Below, piece by piece: positions 26,304-36,501 of a DNA stretch of 64,000 nt. The DNA comes from Streptomyces sp. NBC_01408. GTDB taxonomy: Bacteria; Actinomycetota; Actinomycetes; Streptomycetales; Streptomycetaceae. The stretch is taken from assembly GCF_026340255.1 (NCBI RefSeq), contig NZ_JAPEPJ010000002.1, positions 372,001-436,000 of the forward strand, written 5' to 3'. Within the stretch, counting starts at the first letter, position 1. Each line of letters opens with the position of its first letter. The notes under the pieces are model-generated. The model was not told where the DNA came from. It ran no database searches and was given only the letters and a program-made list of their open reading frames with translations. A program made the translations under genes and the position numbers.

Positions 26304-26468
26304 CTAGTGCTGTGGCCGGAAAGGTTTGCCGGGGCGCGTCGTCCGGTGCGGTGCATCGCAAGGCGGAGGGCCGCGACCCGTACTGGACGTACCGGCGCGG
26401 TCCGACAACGCGGCGAGGCGCCGTACCGGGCGGCGCGACCCGGTGAACCTTTCCGGCCACAGCACTAG
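26304..26468. mobile_element. 165-bp MITE-like element with perfect terminal inverted repeats
   Basis: The ends are perfect inverted repeats over 23 bp, beginning CTAGTGCTGTGGCCGGAAAG on both strands, and the symmetry continues imperfectly inward (CCGGGGCGCGTCGTCCGGT against CCGGGTCGCGCCGCCCGGT). No transposase is encoded. If CTAG is the target duplication, the element starts TGCTGTGG and fits an IS5-group non-autonomous element that inserts at a CTAR-type site. It sits between the AraC and Ohr genes, 5 bp from repeat copy B. Confidence 0.8.
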
Positions 26469-26473
26469 ATTGT

Positions 26474-26571
26474 CCGGCGGCCGGATCCACGGCCCCGGAC
26501 GAGATGCGCCGTACCCGGTTACGCACGACGACGCGCGAGGTGCTGCACGAGCAGCGCCGTCCGCTGTCCGC
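26474..26571. repeat. 98-bp dispersed repeat, copy B
   Basis: Nearly identical to 272-369 (three mismatches by eye), same orientation. This copy lies directly right of the MITE and just upstream of the Ohr gene. An open frame starting at 26504 runs through it into the Ohr gene, but the conserved Ohr sequence begins only at 26612. Confidence 0.75.
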
Positions 26572-26611
26572 ACCGGGCAGCGTCCTCGTCGAGCAAGATG
26601 GGCCGAACGCC

Positions 26612-27064
26612 ATGACCGTGCCACTCACCCGCAGCCTGTACCGGACGACCGCACATGCCGCCGGGGGCCGTACCGGATCCGTCCGCACGGACGACGGGCG
26701 CCTGGACGTCCGCCTCGCCCCGCCGCGCAAGAAGGTGCCCGGCACCACCAACCCCGAGCAGCTGTTCGCGGCCGGTTTCGCCGCCTGCTTCACCTCCGCG
26801 CTGGCGGAGGTCGCCGCCGAGTTCGGGGCGGATGCGTCCGCCGCGCGCGTGGCCTGCGAAGTACAGCTCGGTACCACGGACACGCCCGCGGGCTACGGCC
26901 TCGCCGTGGCCCTCACCGTCAGCCTGCCGGGGTGGCGGGCGGCCGACCTCCAGCCCCTGCTGCACCGGGCGGACGCGGTCTGCCCGTACTCGCAGGCAGT
27001 ACGCGGCAACGTACCGCTGACCCTCCTGGCCGTGGACGATCCCGCCACCGACGACCGGGCCTGA
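26612..27064 (+). CDS. ohr: Organic hydroperoxide resistance protein (Ohr/OsmC family)
   Basis: A 150-residue thiol peroxidase that reduces organic hydroperoxides. Ohr features are all present: LYRTTAHAAGGRTGSVRTDD, NPEQLFAAGFAACFTSAL with the peroxidatic cysteine, and DAVCPYSQAVRGNV with the resolving cysteine. ATG at 26612 begins directly with the domain; the open frame extends upstream to 26504 through repeat B. No OhrR (MarR-type) regulator gene is adjacent. Confidence 0.9.
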   Translation: MTVPLTRSLYRTTAHAAGGRTGSVRTDDGRLDVRLAPPRKKVPGTTNPEQLFAAGFAACFTSALAEVAAEFGADASAARVACEVQLGTTDTPAGYGLAVALTVSLPGWRAADLQPLLHRADAVCPYSQAVRGNVPLTLLAVDDPATDDRA

Positions 27065-27228
27065 GCCCGGGCCGGCGGGCCGCGCCCCGAGTGGCCCCGG
27101 CATCCCGTTACACGTGCCCATCGCCGTCGGCCGCCGCGAAGCGGGCGGCGGTGGTCACGATTCGCAGCACACTGGGCAAGTGGGCTAGCCCGGAGCGCAG
27201 GACGATGCTACACAGGGACTTCTGATTA

Positions 27229-27242
27229 GTTACACGTGTAAC
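27229..27242. promoter_or_regulatory. Palindromic operator candidate upstream of the M20 peptidase
   Basis: GTTACACGTGTAAC is a perfect 14-bp palindrome 42 bp before the M20 peptidase start. A half-copy GTTACACGTG lies 120 bp further upstream (27107-27116). Such GTNAC-type dyads are commonly bound by LacI-, GntR- or TetR-family regulators. No regulator of these families is adjacent; the cluster's own regulator is LysR. Confidence 0.5.
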
Positions 27243-27284
27243 AGCACTGGTGCCCATTCAAGCCACGGAGGCTTCGGAGCGTAG

Positions 27285-28631
27285 ATGTCCACCTCACCTC
27301 GGGCGATGTCTCTGCCCTTCTCCTGGGCCGACCAGGAACGACACCTCGTCAGCCACCTCTCGGCGCTGATCCGCCTGGACACCTCGAACCCACCGGGCAA
27401 TGAGATCGCCGTCGCACGCCACCTCTCCCGTGAGCTGTCCCGCTCCGGTATCGCACACAGGGTTCTGGAGTCCGAGCCCGGACGGGCCAACCTCGTCGCC
27501 CGGCTGCCGGGGACGGGACAGGAACCGCCGCTCATGCTGCTGGGCCACGCCGACGTGGTCGGCGCCCAACCCGGCGGATGGAGCCGTCCCCCTTTCTCGG
27601 GCGAGGTGGCCGACGGCCGCGTGTGGGGCCGCGGGGCACTGGACATGAAGGGCCAGGTCGCCGCGAGCCTGCTGATCATGCAACTCCTCGCCGCGCACCG
27701 GATCCCGCTGCGGCGGGACGTGCTGCTGGTGGTCACCGCCGACGAGGAGGCCGGCAGCCGGCTGGGGGCGTACTGGCTGTGGGAGAACCACCGCAGCCTC
27801 GTCGAGGCCGAGTTCGCGTTCAACGAAGGCGGCGGCCAGCGCTTCATGACGCCCGGCGGCCCCGTCTACACCGTCCAGGTGGCCGAGAAGGGCAGCGCCC
27901 GGATGCGGGTCACCGCTCGCGGGCCGGGCGGCCACGCCTCCGTCCCGCGCTCGGAGTCGGCGGTCTTCACGTTGGCCGAGGCCCTGCTGAGGCTTCGCGC
28001 GTTCGCCCCGGAGTCGGTGCTGCATCCGGCCTCGCGCCGCATGCTCACCACCTTGGCGGACCTGCACCCGGGCCCGGGCGCGGAGGCGATCGAGCAGCTG
28101 CTGACGGACCCCACCTGGGCCCGGGCGCACAGCCTGCCCATCGATCCCGTCCTGCGGGAGTTCGTCGTCGCCGGGCTGCACAACACCGCGACTCCCACCA
28201 TGCTGTCCGCGGGGCAGCGCCAGAACGTGGTGCCCGTCGAAGCAGGCGTGGTGCTGGACGGACGTCTCCTTCCGGGCGAGCTGCCCGATCGGTGGGCGGC
28301 GGAGGTCCAGAGGGCAGTCGGAGACCGCGTCGAGGTGTCGCTGCTGCACGGCAGAGTGAGCCACGGTGTGCACGACGACCCGGAACTCCTGCGGGTTCTG
28401 GGCGATACCGTCGCAGCCCACGAACCGGGTGCGCGGGTGCTGCCGTACATCAATCCGGCCGCCACGGACGCCCGTGCCCTCCCCGACACGAAGGTCGTCG
28501 GATTCTTTCCCTCCGCGAGTGACGCGGACGTCATGCGGCTCATCCACGCACCTGACGAGCACGCCCGGATCACCGACCTGATGTTCGGCGGGAAATGCCT
28601 GCTCGACGCGGTCCTCAGACTGTCCACGTAA
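27285..28631 (+). CDS. M20-family metallopeptidase/amidohydrolase
   Basis: A 448-residue zinc-dependent deacylase or peptidase. LIRLDTSNPPGNE at the start, LMLLGHADVVGAQPGGW (first metal His/Asp), VWGRGALDMKGQ, VVTADEEAGS (catalytic Glu) and a GPGGHASVPRSESAVF dimerisation segment match M20/ArgE-DapE enzymes. The final histidine/Glu ligand region is in PDEHARI. It hydrolyses amide bonds of an unknown acylated amino acid or peptide. Translationally close to the carboxylesterase gene downstream (13 bp), so co-transcribed. Confidence 0.9.
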   Translation: MSTSPRAMSLPFSWADQERHLVSHLSALIRLDTSNPPGNEIAVARHLSRELSRSGIAHRVLESEPGRANLVARLPGTGQEPPLMLLGHADVVGAQPGGWSRPPFSGEVADGRVWGRGALDMKGQVAASLLIMQLLAAHRIPLRRDVLLVVTADEEAGSRLGAYWLWENHRSLVEAEFAFNEGGGQRFMTPGGPVYTVQVAEKGSARMRVTARGPGGHASVPRSESAVFTLAEALLRLRAFAPESVLHPASRRMLTTLADLHPGPGAEAIEQLLTDPTWARAHSLPIDPVLREFVVAGLHNTATPTMLSAGQRQNVVPVEAGVVLDGRLLPGELPDRWAAEVQRAVGDRVEVSLLHGRVSHGVHDDPELLRVLGDTVAAHEPGARVLPYINPAATDARALPDTKVVGFFPSASDADVMRLIHAPDEHARITDLMFGGKCLLDAVLRLST

Positions 28632-28644
28632 AAGGAGTCAACCC

Positions 28645-30225
28645 ATGGGTGTTGTCATCGAAACCCTGACCGGCAGGGTCGAAGGCACGACCGAGGACGG
28701 ACTGTCGGTCTTCAAAGGCATTCCCTATGCCCTCCCCCCGGAAGGGCCCCTGAGGTTCCAGGCGCCGGCTCCGGTTCCCGCCTGGGACGGTGTCCGTCCG
28801 GCCACGTCCTTCAGCGCCGCACCTCCACAGTTGCCGCTGGTTCCCGGGATGCCCCCGGCCTGGCGGCCGGAGGACGGCCTGGACTGCCTCAGCATGAACG
28901 TCTGGACCCCGGGGGGCGCCGGTGACCGGCTGCCGGTCATGGTGTGGATCTACGGCGGGGGGTGGAAGACAGGCTATTCCGCTGATCCGAGCTACGACGG
29001 CGAGGTGCTCGCCCGGGGCGGCGTGGTCATGGTGACGTTCAACTACCGCGTCGGATTCGAGGGGTTCGGCTATGTGCCGGGGGCACCCGCCAACCGGGGC
29101 CTCCTCGACCAGGCCGCCGCACTCACATGGGTAAGGGAGAACATCGCGGCCTTCGGCGGCGACCCGGACAACGTGACGATCTTCGGCGAGTCCGGCGGAG
29201 GCGCGTCCGTCGCCGCCCTGCTGACCGCACCCGGCGCGCGCGGTCTGTTCCGTCGTGCCATCGTCCAGAGCATCGCCGGGCGCTTCCTGCCCGAGGAGGA
29301 AGCCCGGCGGATCGCCTCGCTGATCGGGGATGCGGTCGGCGTGGGCCTCGATGGTCTGGCTTCCGTGTCCCCTGAAGCCCTGCTGGCGGTACAGGACGAG
29401 CCTCTGCCCGCGATGAGAGCGGATCCGGCGAAGTGGACGACTCCCGAGGCCATCACCGCGTTCTCGCCGGTCATCGACGGCATCACTGTGGTCGACAAGC
29501 CATGGCTCGCCCTTCGTTCAGGGTGCGCACGTGACGTCGACTTGATCTCCGGCTACACGCATGACGAGTTCACCCTGTTCGCCATGGAACGCGGACTCGT
29601 CAAGATCAAACTCGGCGCGATGGTCAAGGCCATGCCCATGATGTTCGCGGCGGCACGCGCCGGATTCCGCGATCGGGCGGCGCGAAAGCCGGCGCCTCCC
29701 TCGGCGAAGATCCGCGACCTCGATCTCGATGCCGTCACCGAGGGGTTGGGGCTCGGACGTCAGGCCGCAGCCGACTACCGCGCCGCCCACCCGGATCTGA
29801 CCGACTCCCAGCTGTACGTCACCATGTTCTCGGACGCTTTGTTCCGGATGCCCGCGACATGGCTGGCCGAGGCGCACGCCGCGTCGGGCGGGCGGGCGTG
29901 GCTCTACGACTTCACATGGAACAGTCCGGCTTTCGGCGGGGCCCTCGGCGCCTGTCACACCGTGGACATCCCGGCGACCTTCGGCCACACGCGAGGGCCC
30001 CTGGCCGGCTTCCTGTTCGGTGGAAAGGTCCCGCCCCAGGACTTCACGCGGCTGTCCGAACAGCTCCGTTCCTCCTGGATATCCTTCGCCGCCTCGGGGG
30101 ATCCCGGCTGGGCACCCTTCACAACGGAACGGCCGACGACTCGCCTCTGGGACACCGAACCGTCTGTCGTCGAGGACCCGCTCTCGGCATCCCGCCGAAT
30201 ATGGCACAAGGAGTCCGGTCTCTGA
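28645..30225 (+). CDS. Type-B carboxylesterase
   Basis: A 526-residue esterase of the COesterase family. VFKGIPYALPPEGPLRF, DCLSMNVWTPG, VMVWIYGGGWKTGYS (oxyanion hole) and the nucleophile elbow FGESGGGASV are in the expected order; the histidine lies in GACHTVDIPATFGHT. AAAGGAG precedes the ATG. Together with the M20 enzyme it suggests hydrolysis of an ester- and amide-containing substrate. A paralogue lies at 33331-34857. Confidence 0.92.
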   Translation: MGVVIETLTGRVEGTTEDGLSVFKGIPYALPPEGPLRFQAPAPVPAWDGVRPATSFSAAPPQLPLVPGMPPAWRPEDGLDCLSMNVWTPGGAGDRLPVMVWIYGGGWKTGYSADPSYDGEVLARGGVVMVTFNYRVGFEGFGYVPGAPANRGLLDQAAALTWVRENIAAFGGDPDNVTIFGESGGGASVAALLTAPGARGLFRRAIVQSIAGRFLPEEEARRIASLIGDAVGVGLDGLASVSPEALLAVQDEPLPAMRADPAKWTTPEAITAFSPVIDGITVVDKPWLALRSGCARDVDLISGYTHDEFTLFAMERGLVKIKLGAMVKAMPMMFAAARAGFRDRAARKPAPPSAKIRDLDLDAVTEGLGLGRQAAADYRAAHPDLTDSQLYVTMFSDALFRMPATWLAEAHAASGGRAWLYDFTWNSPAFGGALGACHTVDIPATFGHTRGPLAGFLFGGKVPPQDFTRLSEQLRSSWISFAASGDPGWAPFTTERPTTRLWDTEPSVVEDPLSASRRIWHKESGL

Positions 30226-30364
30226 CGACGCGGGGACACGTCGGGGTCGGGGGCGTGCCGCCCGGTGCGTTCGCCCGACTCCCGCGCCTCCTGCGTCATC
30301 CGGCGGTGCCGGAGGCACACCGCCGCCCTGCGGCGACGCTGTCGATGCCTGGCCTCGCCGCCCG

Positions 30365-31420
<1,056 letters not shown>

Positions 31421-31477
31421 GGCTCGAATTCCAGCAATCGGGGGCCGTCCGGGTCCAACACGTATCCCCGATGTGCC

Positions 31478-32371
31478 TCATAGGCTGCTCCTATGAGGCG
31501 GTGGGACGGCGATCTCCAGGAAGGCACGGGCGGCCGGCGTCAGCTGCGCCTTGCGGCTCACCAGGACGTTGTGCTGGACGCAGGCCGGTTCCAGGCCGAG
31601 GACGAGGGCTCCGGCCCGTTCGGACAGGTCGGCCCAGGATTCCGTCACCACCGCCAGTCCGACACCCCCGAGCACCAGGGGCAGGAAGGCCATCCGGTGT
31701 TCGGTCTCCACCGCGATGCGGACGTCGATGCCCTGCGCTTTCAGGTCGTCGACGTAGGCGCGGATTCCGGTCCCCCGCTGCCCGACGATCAGCCGGTGCC
31801 CTTCGAGCTGCTCCCGTTGAACTGCCCGCCCGGCCGGGAAGGGGCCGTCCATCGGGGTGACCAGGACGAGCCTGTCGTCTCCGACATGGTGCGGGACGAC
31901 GTCGCGACTCGGAAGCGTCGACGAGGTGGTCAGCAGTCCGAGTTCGCAGCCTCCCGTGCGCACCATCTCGGCCACGTCCGCGCGGGTGAGGGCTACGCGC
32001 AGGCTGAGCAACACCTCTGGATGGCGCTCGGTGAAGCGCCGGACCATGGTGCTGAGGGGTTCGACCGTGGGTGAGGCCATCGCGGCGATCTCCAGGCGTC
32101 CGCCGCGTAGTTCACGCACGGCACCGACGCTCGCCCTGGCCAGCTCCAGGGCGTGCAGGGCTTCCCGTGCCCGTGGAACCAGTGCGTTGCCGGCCTCGGT
32201 CAGGACCACCCTTCTGCCTATCCGGTGGAACAGGCAGCTGCCCACGTCGCGTTCCAGGCCCTGGATGGCCTGCGACAGGGACGGCTGCGATACGTAGAGT
32301 GCCGCGGCCGCGCGGTTGAAGCCGCCCTGGTCCACGATGGCGAGGAAGTACGTCAGCTGCCGGAAGTCCAC
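31478..32371 (-). CDS. LysR-family transcriptional regulator
   Basis: A 297-residue LysR protein. N-terminal winged helix (MDFRQLTYFLAIVDQGGFNR, ALYVSQPSLSQAIQGLERD) and a substrate-binding domain from about residue 90. It starts 4 bp downstream of the MBL gene's stop and ends 57 bp before the dehydrogenase, so it is embedded in that operon. The likely control region is the AT-rich spacer 33224-33330 between the operon and the divergent carboxylesterase. Confidence 0.93.
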   Translation of the reverse strand: MDFRQLTYFLAIVDQGGFNRAAAALYVSQPSLSQAIQGLERDVGSCLFHRIGRRVVLTEAGNALVPRAREALHALELARASVGAVRELRGGRLEIAAMASPTVEPLSTMVRRFTERHPEVLLSLRVALTRADVAEMVRTGGCELGLLTTSSTLPSRDVVPHHVGDDRLVLVTPMDGPFPAGRAVQREQLEGHRLIVGQRGTGIRAYVDDLKAQGIDVRIAVETEHRMAFLPLVLGGVGLAVVTESWADLSERAGALVLGLEPACVQHNVLVSRKAQLTPAARAFLEIAVPPPHRSSL

Positions 32372-32374
32372 GGT

Positions 32375-33223
32375 TCAGCGCAGGCCGTCCGCGACGAACC
32401 GCACGGTCCCGTCACCGCCGCGCCGGAGCAGGCCCGCCGTGGGGGCGGGGAAGTGCGTGCCGATCACGAGCGTTCCCGTGTCGGCGTACCGCTCGACGAA
32501 TGCCCGTCGGGTGGCAGCCGCCTGCACCACGTCGGTGTCGGCGAGGCCGGCTACATCCGGTTCGATGAACTGCACGGGGTGGTGCACGAGGTCACCGGTG
32601 ATCACGGCACGTTCCCCGCCGGACTCGACCACGACCGCGACCTGGCCCGGGGTGTGCCCGGGGGCGGCTTCCAGGCGCACACCGTCGCACACCTGGTGGT
32701 CGGCTCCGACGAAGTCGACGAGACCCTCGTCGATCAGCGGCTGCATCGTGTCGGGGAGGTTCGTATCCGCTTCGTCCGCCCAGTGGTCCCATTCCACGCG
32801 TGTGACCAGGTGACGTGCACGGGGAAAGGTCGGCACCCACTTCCCTGCCACCAGTCGCGTGTTCCACCCGATGTGGTCGAAGTGGAGGTGGGTGCAGACC
32901 ACGGTGTCGATGGATTCCGGCGGGTAGCCGAGGGCGGTGAGGTCGTCTAGCCATGTGGTGTCCAGCATCTGCAGGAAGGGCACCGATGCCCGGGCGTTGC
33001 CCACGCATGTGTCCACGAGGATCCTGCGTGTACCGGTGTCCACAACCAGCCCGTGCACCGAGAGCACAAAGGTGCCGTCCGCCCTGCTGTAGTCAGGAGC
33101 GGGCCACGGGTACCTCTTCAGGAGCGCGGTGTCATCCGTCCGCAAGGCCCCAACAACAGGAACAGGTACCTCCGCCTCCAGCACTTTGTGAATCGTCGTT
33201 GTACCGATACGCCACGTCGCCAT
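32375..33223 (-). CDS. Metallo-beta-lactamase-fold hydrolase
   Basis: A 282-residue MBL-superfamily enzyme of the lactonase-like type. Motif HxHxDH is CTHLHFDHIGWN; later ligands are in APGHTPGQ, VITGDLVHHP and GTHFPAPTAG. Start ATG 33223 has GGAGG 6 bp upstream, so the 19 additional upstream codons are not used. First gene of the MBL-LysR-dehydrogenase operon, divergent from a carboxylesterase. A lactone or ester intermediate is a plausible substrate; inference from the neighbours only. Confidence 0.88.
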   Translation of the reverse strand: MATWRIGTTTIHKVLEAEVPVPVVGALRTDDTALLKRYPWPAPDYSRADGTFVLSVHGLVVDTGTRRILVDTCVGNARASVPFLQMLDTTWLDDLTALGYPPESIDTVVCTHLHFDHIGWNTRLVAGKWVPTFPRARHLVTRVEWDHWADEADTNLPDTMQPLIDEGLVDFVGADHQVCDGVRLEAAPGHTPGQVAVVVESGGERAVITGDLVHHPVQFIEPDVAGLADTDVVQAAATRRAFVERYADTGTLVIGTHFPAPTAGLLRRGGDGTVRFVADGLR

Positions 33224-33330
33224 TCGATCCTCCACTTGATGATGAATCGAATAATATTGACGTCCGCCATAAATTCGCAATAACTTGGAGTGCCCCGAGA
33301 CCTTCGACCCGGTCTGGAAGGACGCACCTC

Positions 33331-34857
33331 ATGGGTTTCACCCAGGACCGCACCGCGCCCGTCGTGAACACGCACTCGGGCCCGATCCGCGGCGCCGTCG
33401 AAGACGACCTGGCCGTTTTCAAGGGCGTGCCGTACGCGGCGCCGCCCGTCGGGCCCCTCCGGTGGCGCCCAGCGCAGCCGCATCAGGGATGGAGCGGCAC
33501 CCTCGACGCGACCACGTACGGCCCCAGTTCGCCACAGGCCGTCCGTGAGGGGGACCCGATACTCGGCAGCCACGGCTTCCCGCCCTTCGACGAGAACTGC
33601 CTGACGCTCAACGTGTGGACTCCCGGCACCGACGACGCCCGCCGTCCCGTCCTGGTCTGGATCCACGGCGGCGCCTTCATCTCAGGGTCCGCGGCGATGC
33701 CGAACTACTCCGGCGAGACCTTCGCGCGGCACGGCGACCTGGTGGTGGTGAACCTCAACTACCGGCTCGGCCCGCTCGGCCTGCTGTCCTTCCCGTCGGA
33801 CGACGGCGTCGAGTGCGGCAACGTCTGGCTCACCGACCAACTCGCCGCGCTGCGCTGGGTCCAGGACAACATCGCCGCCTTCGGCGGGGATCCCGGCAAC
33901 GTCACCGTCGCCGGCCAGTCCGCCGGCGCCGTTTCCGCAGCGGCACTCGCGGGCCACGGAGGTGACGGCCGCCTCTTCCGGCGAGCCATCCTCCAGAGCG
34001 TCCCGCTCGCCATGCCCCTCGCCACGCCTGCCGAATCCCTGGCCCGCACCGCGGCCTATCTGGAGATCGTCGGCGTGAAGGACGTGGACGAACTGCGCAC
34101 GGTGCCGTGGCCGCGGCTGGTCGAGGCCACCGCCGGACTCCTCACCGCCACCACGGAATGGGGACACTGGACCGCGCCGTTCATGCCGGTGCTCGACGGC
34201 GGGACGGCGGTGCGGCAACCCTCCCTGAACCTGCTCGACGGTCCGGGCGCGGACATCGACGTCCTCATCGGCTGGACCAGGGAAGAGTCCGCTTTCACCT
34301 TCGCACTGGGCGAGACGTACGCGTCGACGACCAAGGAGCAGGTGCTCCGCCGGGCACGGGACAGCTTCGGTGACGGCGCGGCCGAAGCGTACGCGGCGTA
34401 CGAGGCCGCCCGCCCGGGCGCACGGCCGATCGACGTACTCGTCGATCTGACCACCGACGAGCTGTTCAGGAAGCCCACCCTGGCGTTCGCGGAAGCGCGG
34501 GCGGCACAGGGCCGCCCGGTCTGGGCGTACGAGTTCGATTTCCCCACCCCCGCGCACGACGGCCGCCTGGGTGCCCCGCACTGCCTGGACCTGCCGTTCG
34601 TCTTCGACAACTTCGACACGTGGGCGCACGCGCCGTTCCTGGCGGGGATGGACACGAGGATCAGGGACGGCCTCGCCAGGACCGTGCACCAGGCATGGAT
34701 CTCGTTCATCCGCACCGGCGACCCCAACCACCCGGCCATGCCTCACTGGGACCGGTACGACCAGCGCTCCCGCAGCACCATGCGCTTCGACACCGTCACC
34801 AAGGCCGTCAGCTCATTGCCTCTTGGACCGTTCGTAGCATCAGAGCAGCTCATTTGA
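33331..34857 (+). CDS. Type-B carboxylesterase (second copy)
   Basis: A 508-residue carboxylesterase paralogous to 28645-30225. GAVEDDLAVFKGVPYAAPPV, NCLTLNVWTPG, VLVWIHGGAFISGS and the elbow VAGQSAGAVSA (Gln replaces the usual Glu before Ser) are visible; the histidine lies in GAPHCLDLPFVF. The ATG at 33331 gives the family start. The spacer to the divergent MBL operon is AT-rich (GAATAATATTGACG) and should contain both promoters. Its 3' end overlaps the convergent DUF429 gene by 18 bp. Confidence 0.92.
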   Translation: MGFTQDRTAPVVNTHSGPIRGAVEDDLAVFKGVPYAAPPVGPLRWRPAQPHQGWSGTLDATTYGPSSPQAVREGDPILGSHGFPPFDENCLTLNVWTPGTDDARRPVLVWIHGGAFISGSAAMPNYSGETFARHGDLVVVNLNYRLGPLGLLSFPSDDGVECGNVWLTDQLAALRWVQDNIAAFGGDPGNVTVAGQSAGAVSAAALAGHGGDGRLFRRAILQSVPLAMPLATPAESLARTAAYLEIVGVKDVDELRTVPWPRLVEATAGLLTATTEWGHWTAPFMPVLDGGTAVRQPSLNLLDGPGADIDVLIGWTREESAFTFALGETYASTTKEQVLRRARDSFGDGAAEAYAAYEAARPGARPIDVLVDLTTDELFRKPTLAFAEARAAQGRPVWAYEFDFPTPAHDGRLGAPHCLDLPFVFDNFDTWAHAPFLAGMDTRIRDGLARTVHQAWISFIRTGDPNHPAMPHWDRYDQRSRSTMRFDTVTKAVSSLPLGPFVASEQLI

Positions 34858-35697
34858 CGTGGCGACTTGGGCTCCGTCGCGCACGGCGGTGAGCGGAAGG
34901 TCTCGTCGGGGGAGGTGCATCCAGCCCTCGACCGCGGCAATGGCATGCTCCTCGTCCGTGGTCGGCGAATGGGTCATTCCACACGCTGCGGCGCGTGCGA
35001 CGACCGCCGAGATCAGGGAGTCCAGGTCGTGTTCGCTGCGCGTGCACTGGTCGCGCACGTGTTCGCTGAGGTCGAGGCCCAGGCCTCCGGTGAGGCCTGC
35101 AAGGATCTCGGCCCTCACAGGAAGAGCTGCGGGCTTGCGGCCCTTGTAGCTGTCCTTGCCCGCAAGCCCCCACTGAATCAGCGCGAACGCCGGGTAGACC
35201 TCGACGACCGAGCCGGAGCCGTCTCGGGGAATAGCGGGGCCCGCCTCGGCCAGACATTCCAGAAGACCCACCGCTCGCATTGCGACGATGCCCAACTTGT
35301 CAGCAGCGACCGAGAGAGGGCGCTGCTGTCCGGCACCGGTCCGCTTCCATGCCACGTCGTCGGTCAGCCGATGGGTGAACCTGACCAGCCCGTCACGGCC
35401 GCCGTGCGGCGCGTAACGGGACCGTGCGGGCAGCCTCGCGCCGGCCTGGTGAGCGGCGAGCAGGGACGTGAACGCGACTGGCCAGCCAAGAGGAGAATCC
35501 AGGCCGGTCTTGTCGGCGGTCCGCATGGCCGCCAACAGGTCCTCGTCGTTTCTGGCCTTGAGTATCTCGACGACCGGTTGCTCCGCCCATGTGACGCGAC
35601 AGACCCCGGTCGTTCCGGAGTAGCCGGCCAGGTCGATGCCCACCGTCACCATGGGCGGGTTCGTCGCGGCGGCCCCTGCCGGCTTGCCCACAGTCAT
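34840..35697 (-). CDS. DUF429-family protein (RNase H-like fold)
   Basis: A 285-residue protein. VTVGIDLAGYSGTTGVCRV at the start resembles the first strand of an RNase H-like fold; TGLDSPLGWPVAF, RFTHRLTDDVAWKRTG, VVEVYPAFALIQWG and DLDSLISAVVARAAA are the usual DUF429 blocks. It may be a nuclease, with acidic residues in IDLAG and LDSLISA; no function is proven. ATG 35697 preferred, although a TTG nine bases upstream has the better spacing to GGAGGAG. Convergent overlap with the carboxylesterase. Confidence 0.85.
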   Translation of the reverse strand: MTVGKPAGAAATNPPMVTVGIDLAGYSGTTGVCRVTWAEQPVVEILKARNDEDLLAAMRTADKTGLDSPLGWPVAFTSLLAAHQAGARLPARSRYAPHGGRDGLVRFTHRLTDDVAWKRTGAGQQRPLSVAADKLGIVAMRAVGLLECLAEAGPAIPRDGSGSVVEVYPAFALIQWGLAGKDSYKGRKPAALPVRAEILAGLTGGLGLDLSEHVRDQCTRSEHDLDSLISAVVARAAACGMTHSPTTDEEHAIAAVEGWMHLPRRDLPLTAVRDGAQVATSNELL

Positions 35698-35876
35698 CTC
35701 CTGCAACTCTCCTCCGTCCCGCCTGGCTGTCGGTGCGTGGACGCACGATACTTGCTCGCCCGGGCGAAGAGACCGGCCTCGGTCTGATCCTCTGCACAGC
35801 AGGCCGGGCGGTCGGCATGGCGAGCGGAGGACTCTCAGCCTCCGCGATCAACGCGTCCAACCCCGCCTGGGGTTCG

Positions 35877-36476
35877 TCAGTCTGCTTTCGCCTGGGTGCG
35901 CCGCGCGTAGGCGCGAGCGGCGCGGGCACGGTCGCCGCAGCGGATGGAGCACCAGTGGCGGCGTCCGTGGCGCAGCAGGTAGCGGTTGCAGGGGGTGGAA
36001 CCGCAGGCGGTGAGGCGGTCGGCGTCGGGGCTGGTGAGGAGGTCGGCCGCGTTGGCCGCGAGGGTCGCGAGAGCGCGGGCGAGGATCTCGTCGGTGGGGC
36101 ACGGCACCGCGCGGTAGGGGCCGTTCTTCTCGTCCCAGTAGAGCAGGCCGGCCGTGGGAGCCATGCTCAGCGCGTCGTTGACGGCGGACAGTGCCACGGG
36201 CAGGGCGGGCAGCCCGGCGACGCGGGCGGCGAACAACGACCTGAGGTGTTCGCGCAGGGAGCGCAGCTGCGTCGCGCACATTTCCCGCACCCCGGCGTCG
36301 GCCGGCGCGAGGCCGTGGTCGGTGAGCCACCGGTTCGCGCTCTCGGGGGTGCCGAGGAAATCGATGAACTGCCCTCCGGGCAGCGCGATGGCGCTGTTGA
36401 CGAAGTCGAGGGCGAGGTAGTCCTCCGCCCCCGGGGCAGGCAGTCGCACGGATTCGAGGGCCGGGATCTCACTCAT
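35877..36476 (-). CDS. CGNR zinc-finger/ABATE-domain regulator
   Basis: A 199-residue protein. The N-terminal ABATE (stress-induced regulator) domain is suggested by YLALDFVNSAIALPGGQFID and RSLREHLRSLFAA; the C-terminal CGNR zinc finger has TACGSTPCNRYLLRHGRRHW followed by CSIRCGDRARA, giving four cysteines in CxxxxC/CxxxC spacing. These are predicted DNA-binding regulators. An ATG nine bases upstream (36485) is also possible and has AAGGGG in front. Divergent from the MBL hydrolase gene with a dyad in between. Confidence 0.88.
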   Translation of the reverse strand: MSEIPALESVRLPAPGAEDYLALDFVNSAIALPGGQFIDFLGTPESANRWLTDHGLAPADAGVREMCATQLRSLREHLRSLFAARVAGLPALPVALSAVNDALSMAPTAGLLYWDEKNGPYRAVPCPTDEILARALATLAANAADLLTSPDADRLTACGSTPCNRYLLRHGRRHWCSIRCGDRARAARAYARRTQAKAD

Positions 36477-36501
36477 GATTCTCATGGTACCCCTTGCATC
36501 C

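Noticed and set aside
26326..26445. Possible structured RNA or terminator instead of a MITE
   Set aside because: Perfect 23-bp ends with CTAG boundaries and only partial inner pairing fit a transposable element better.
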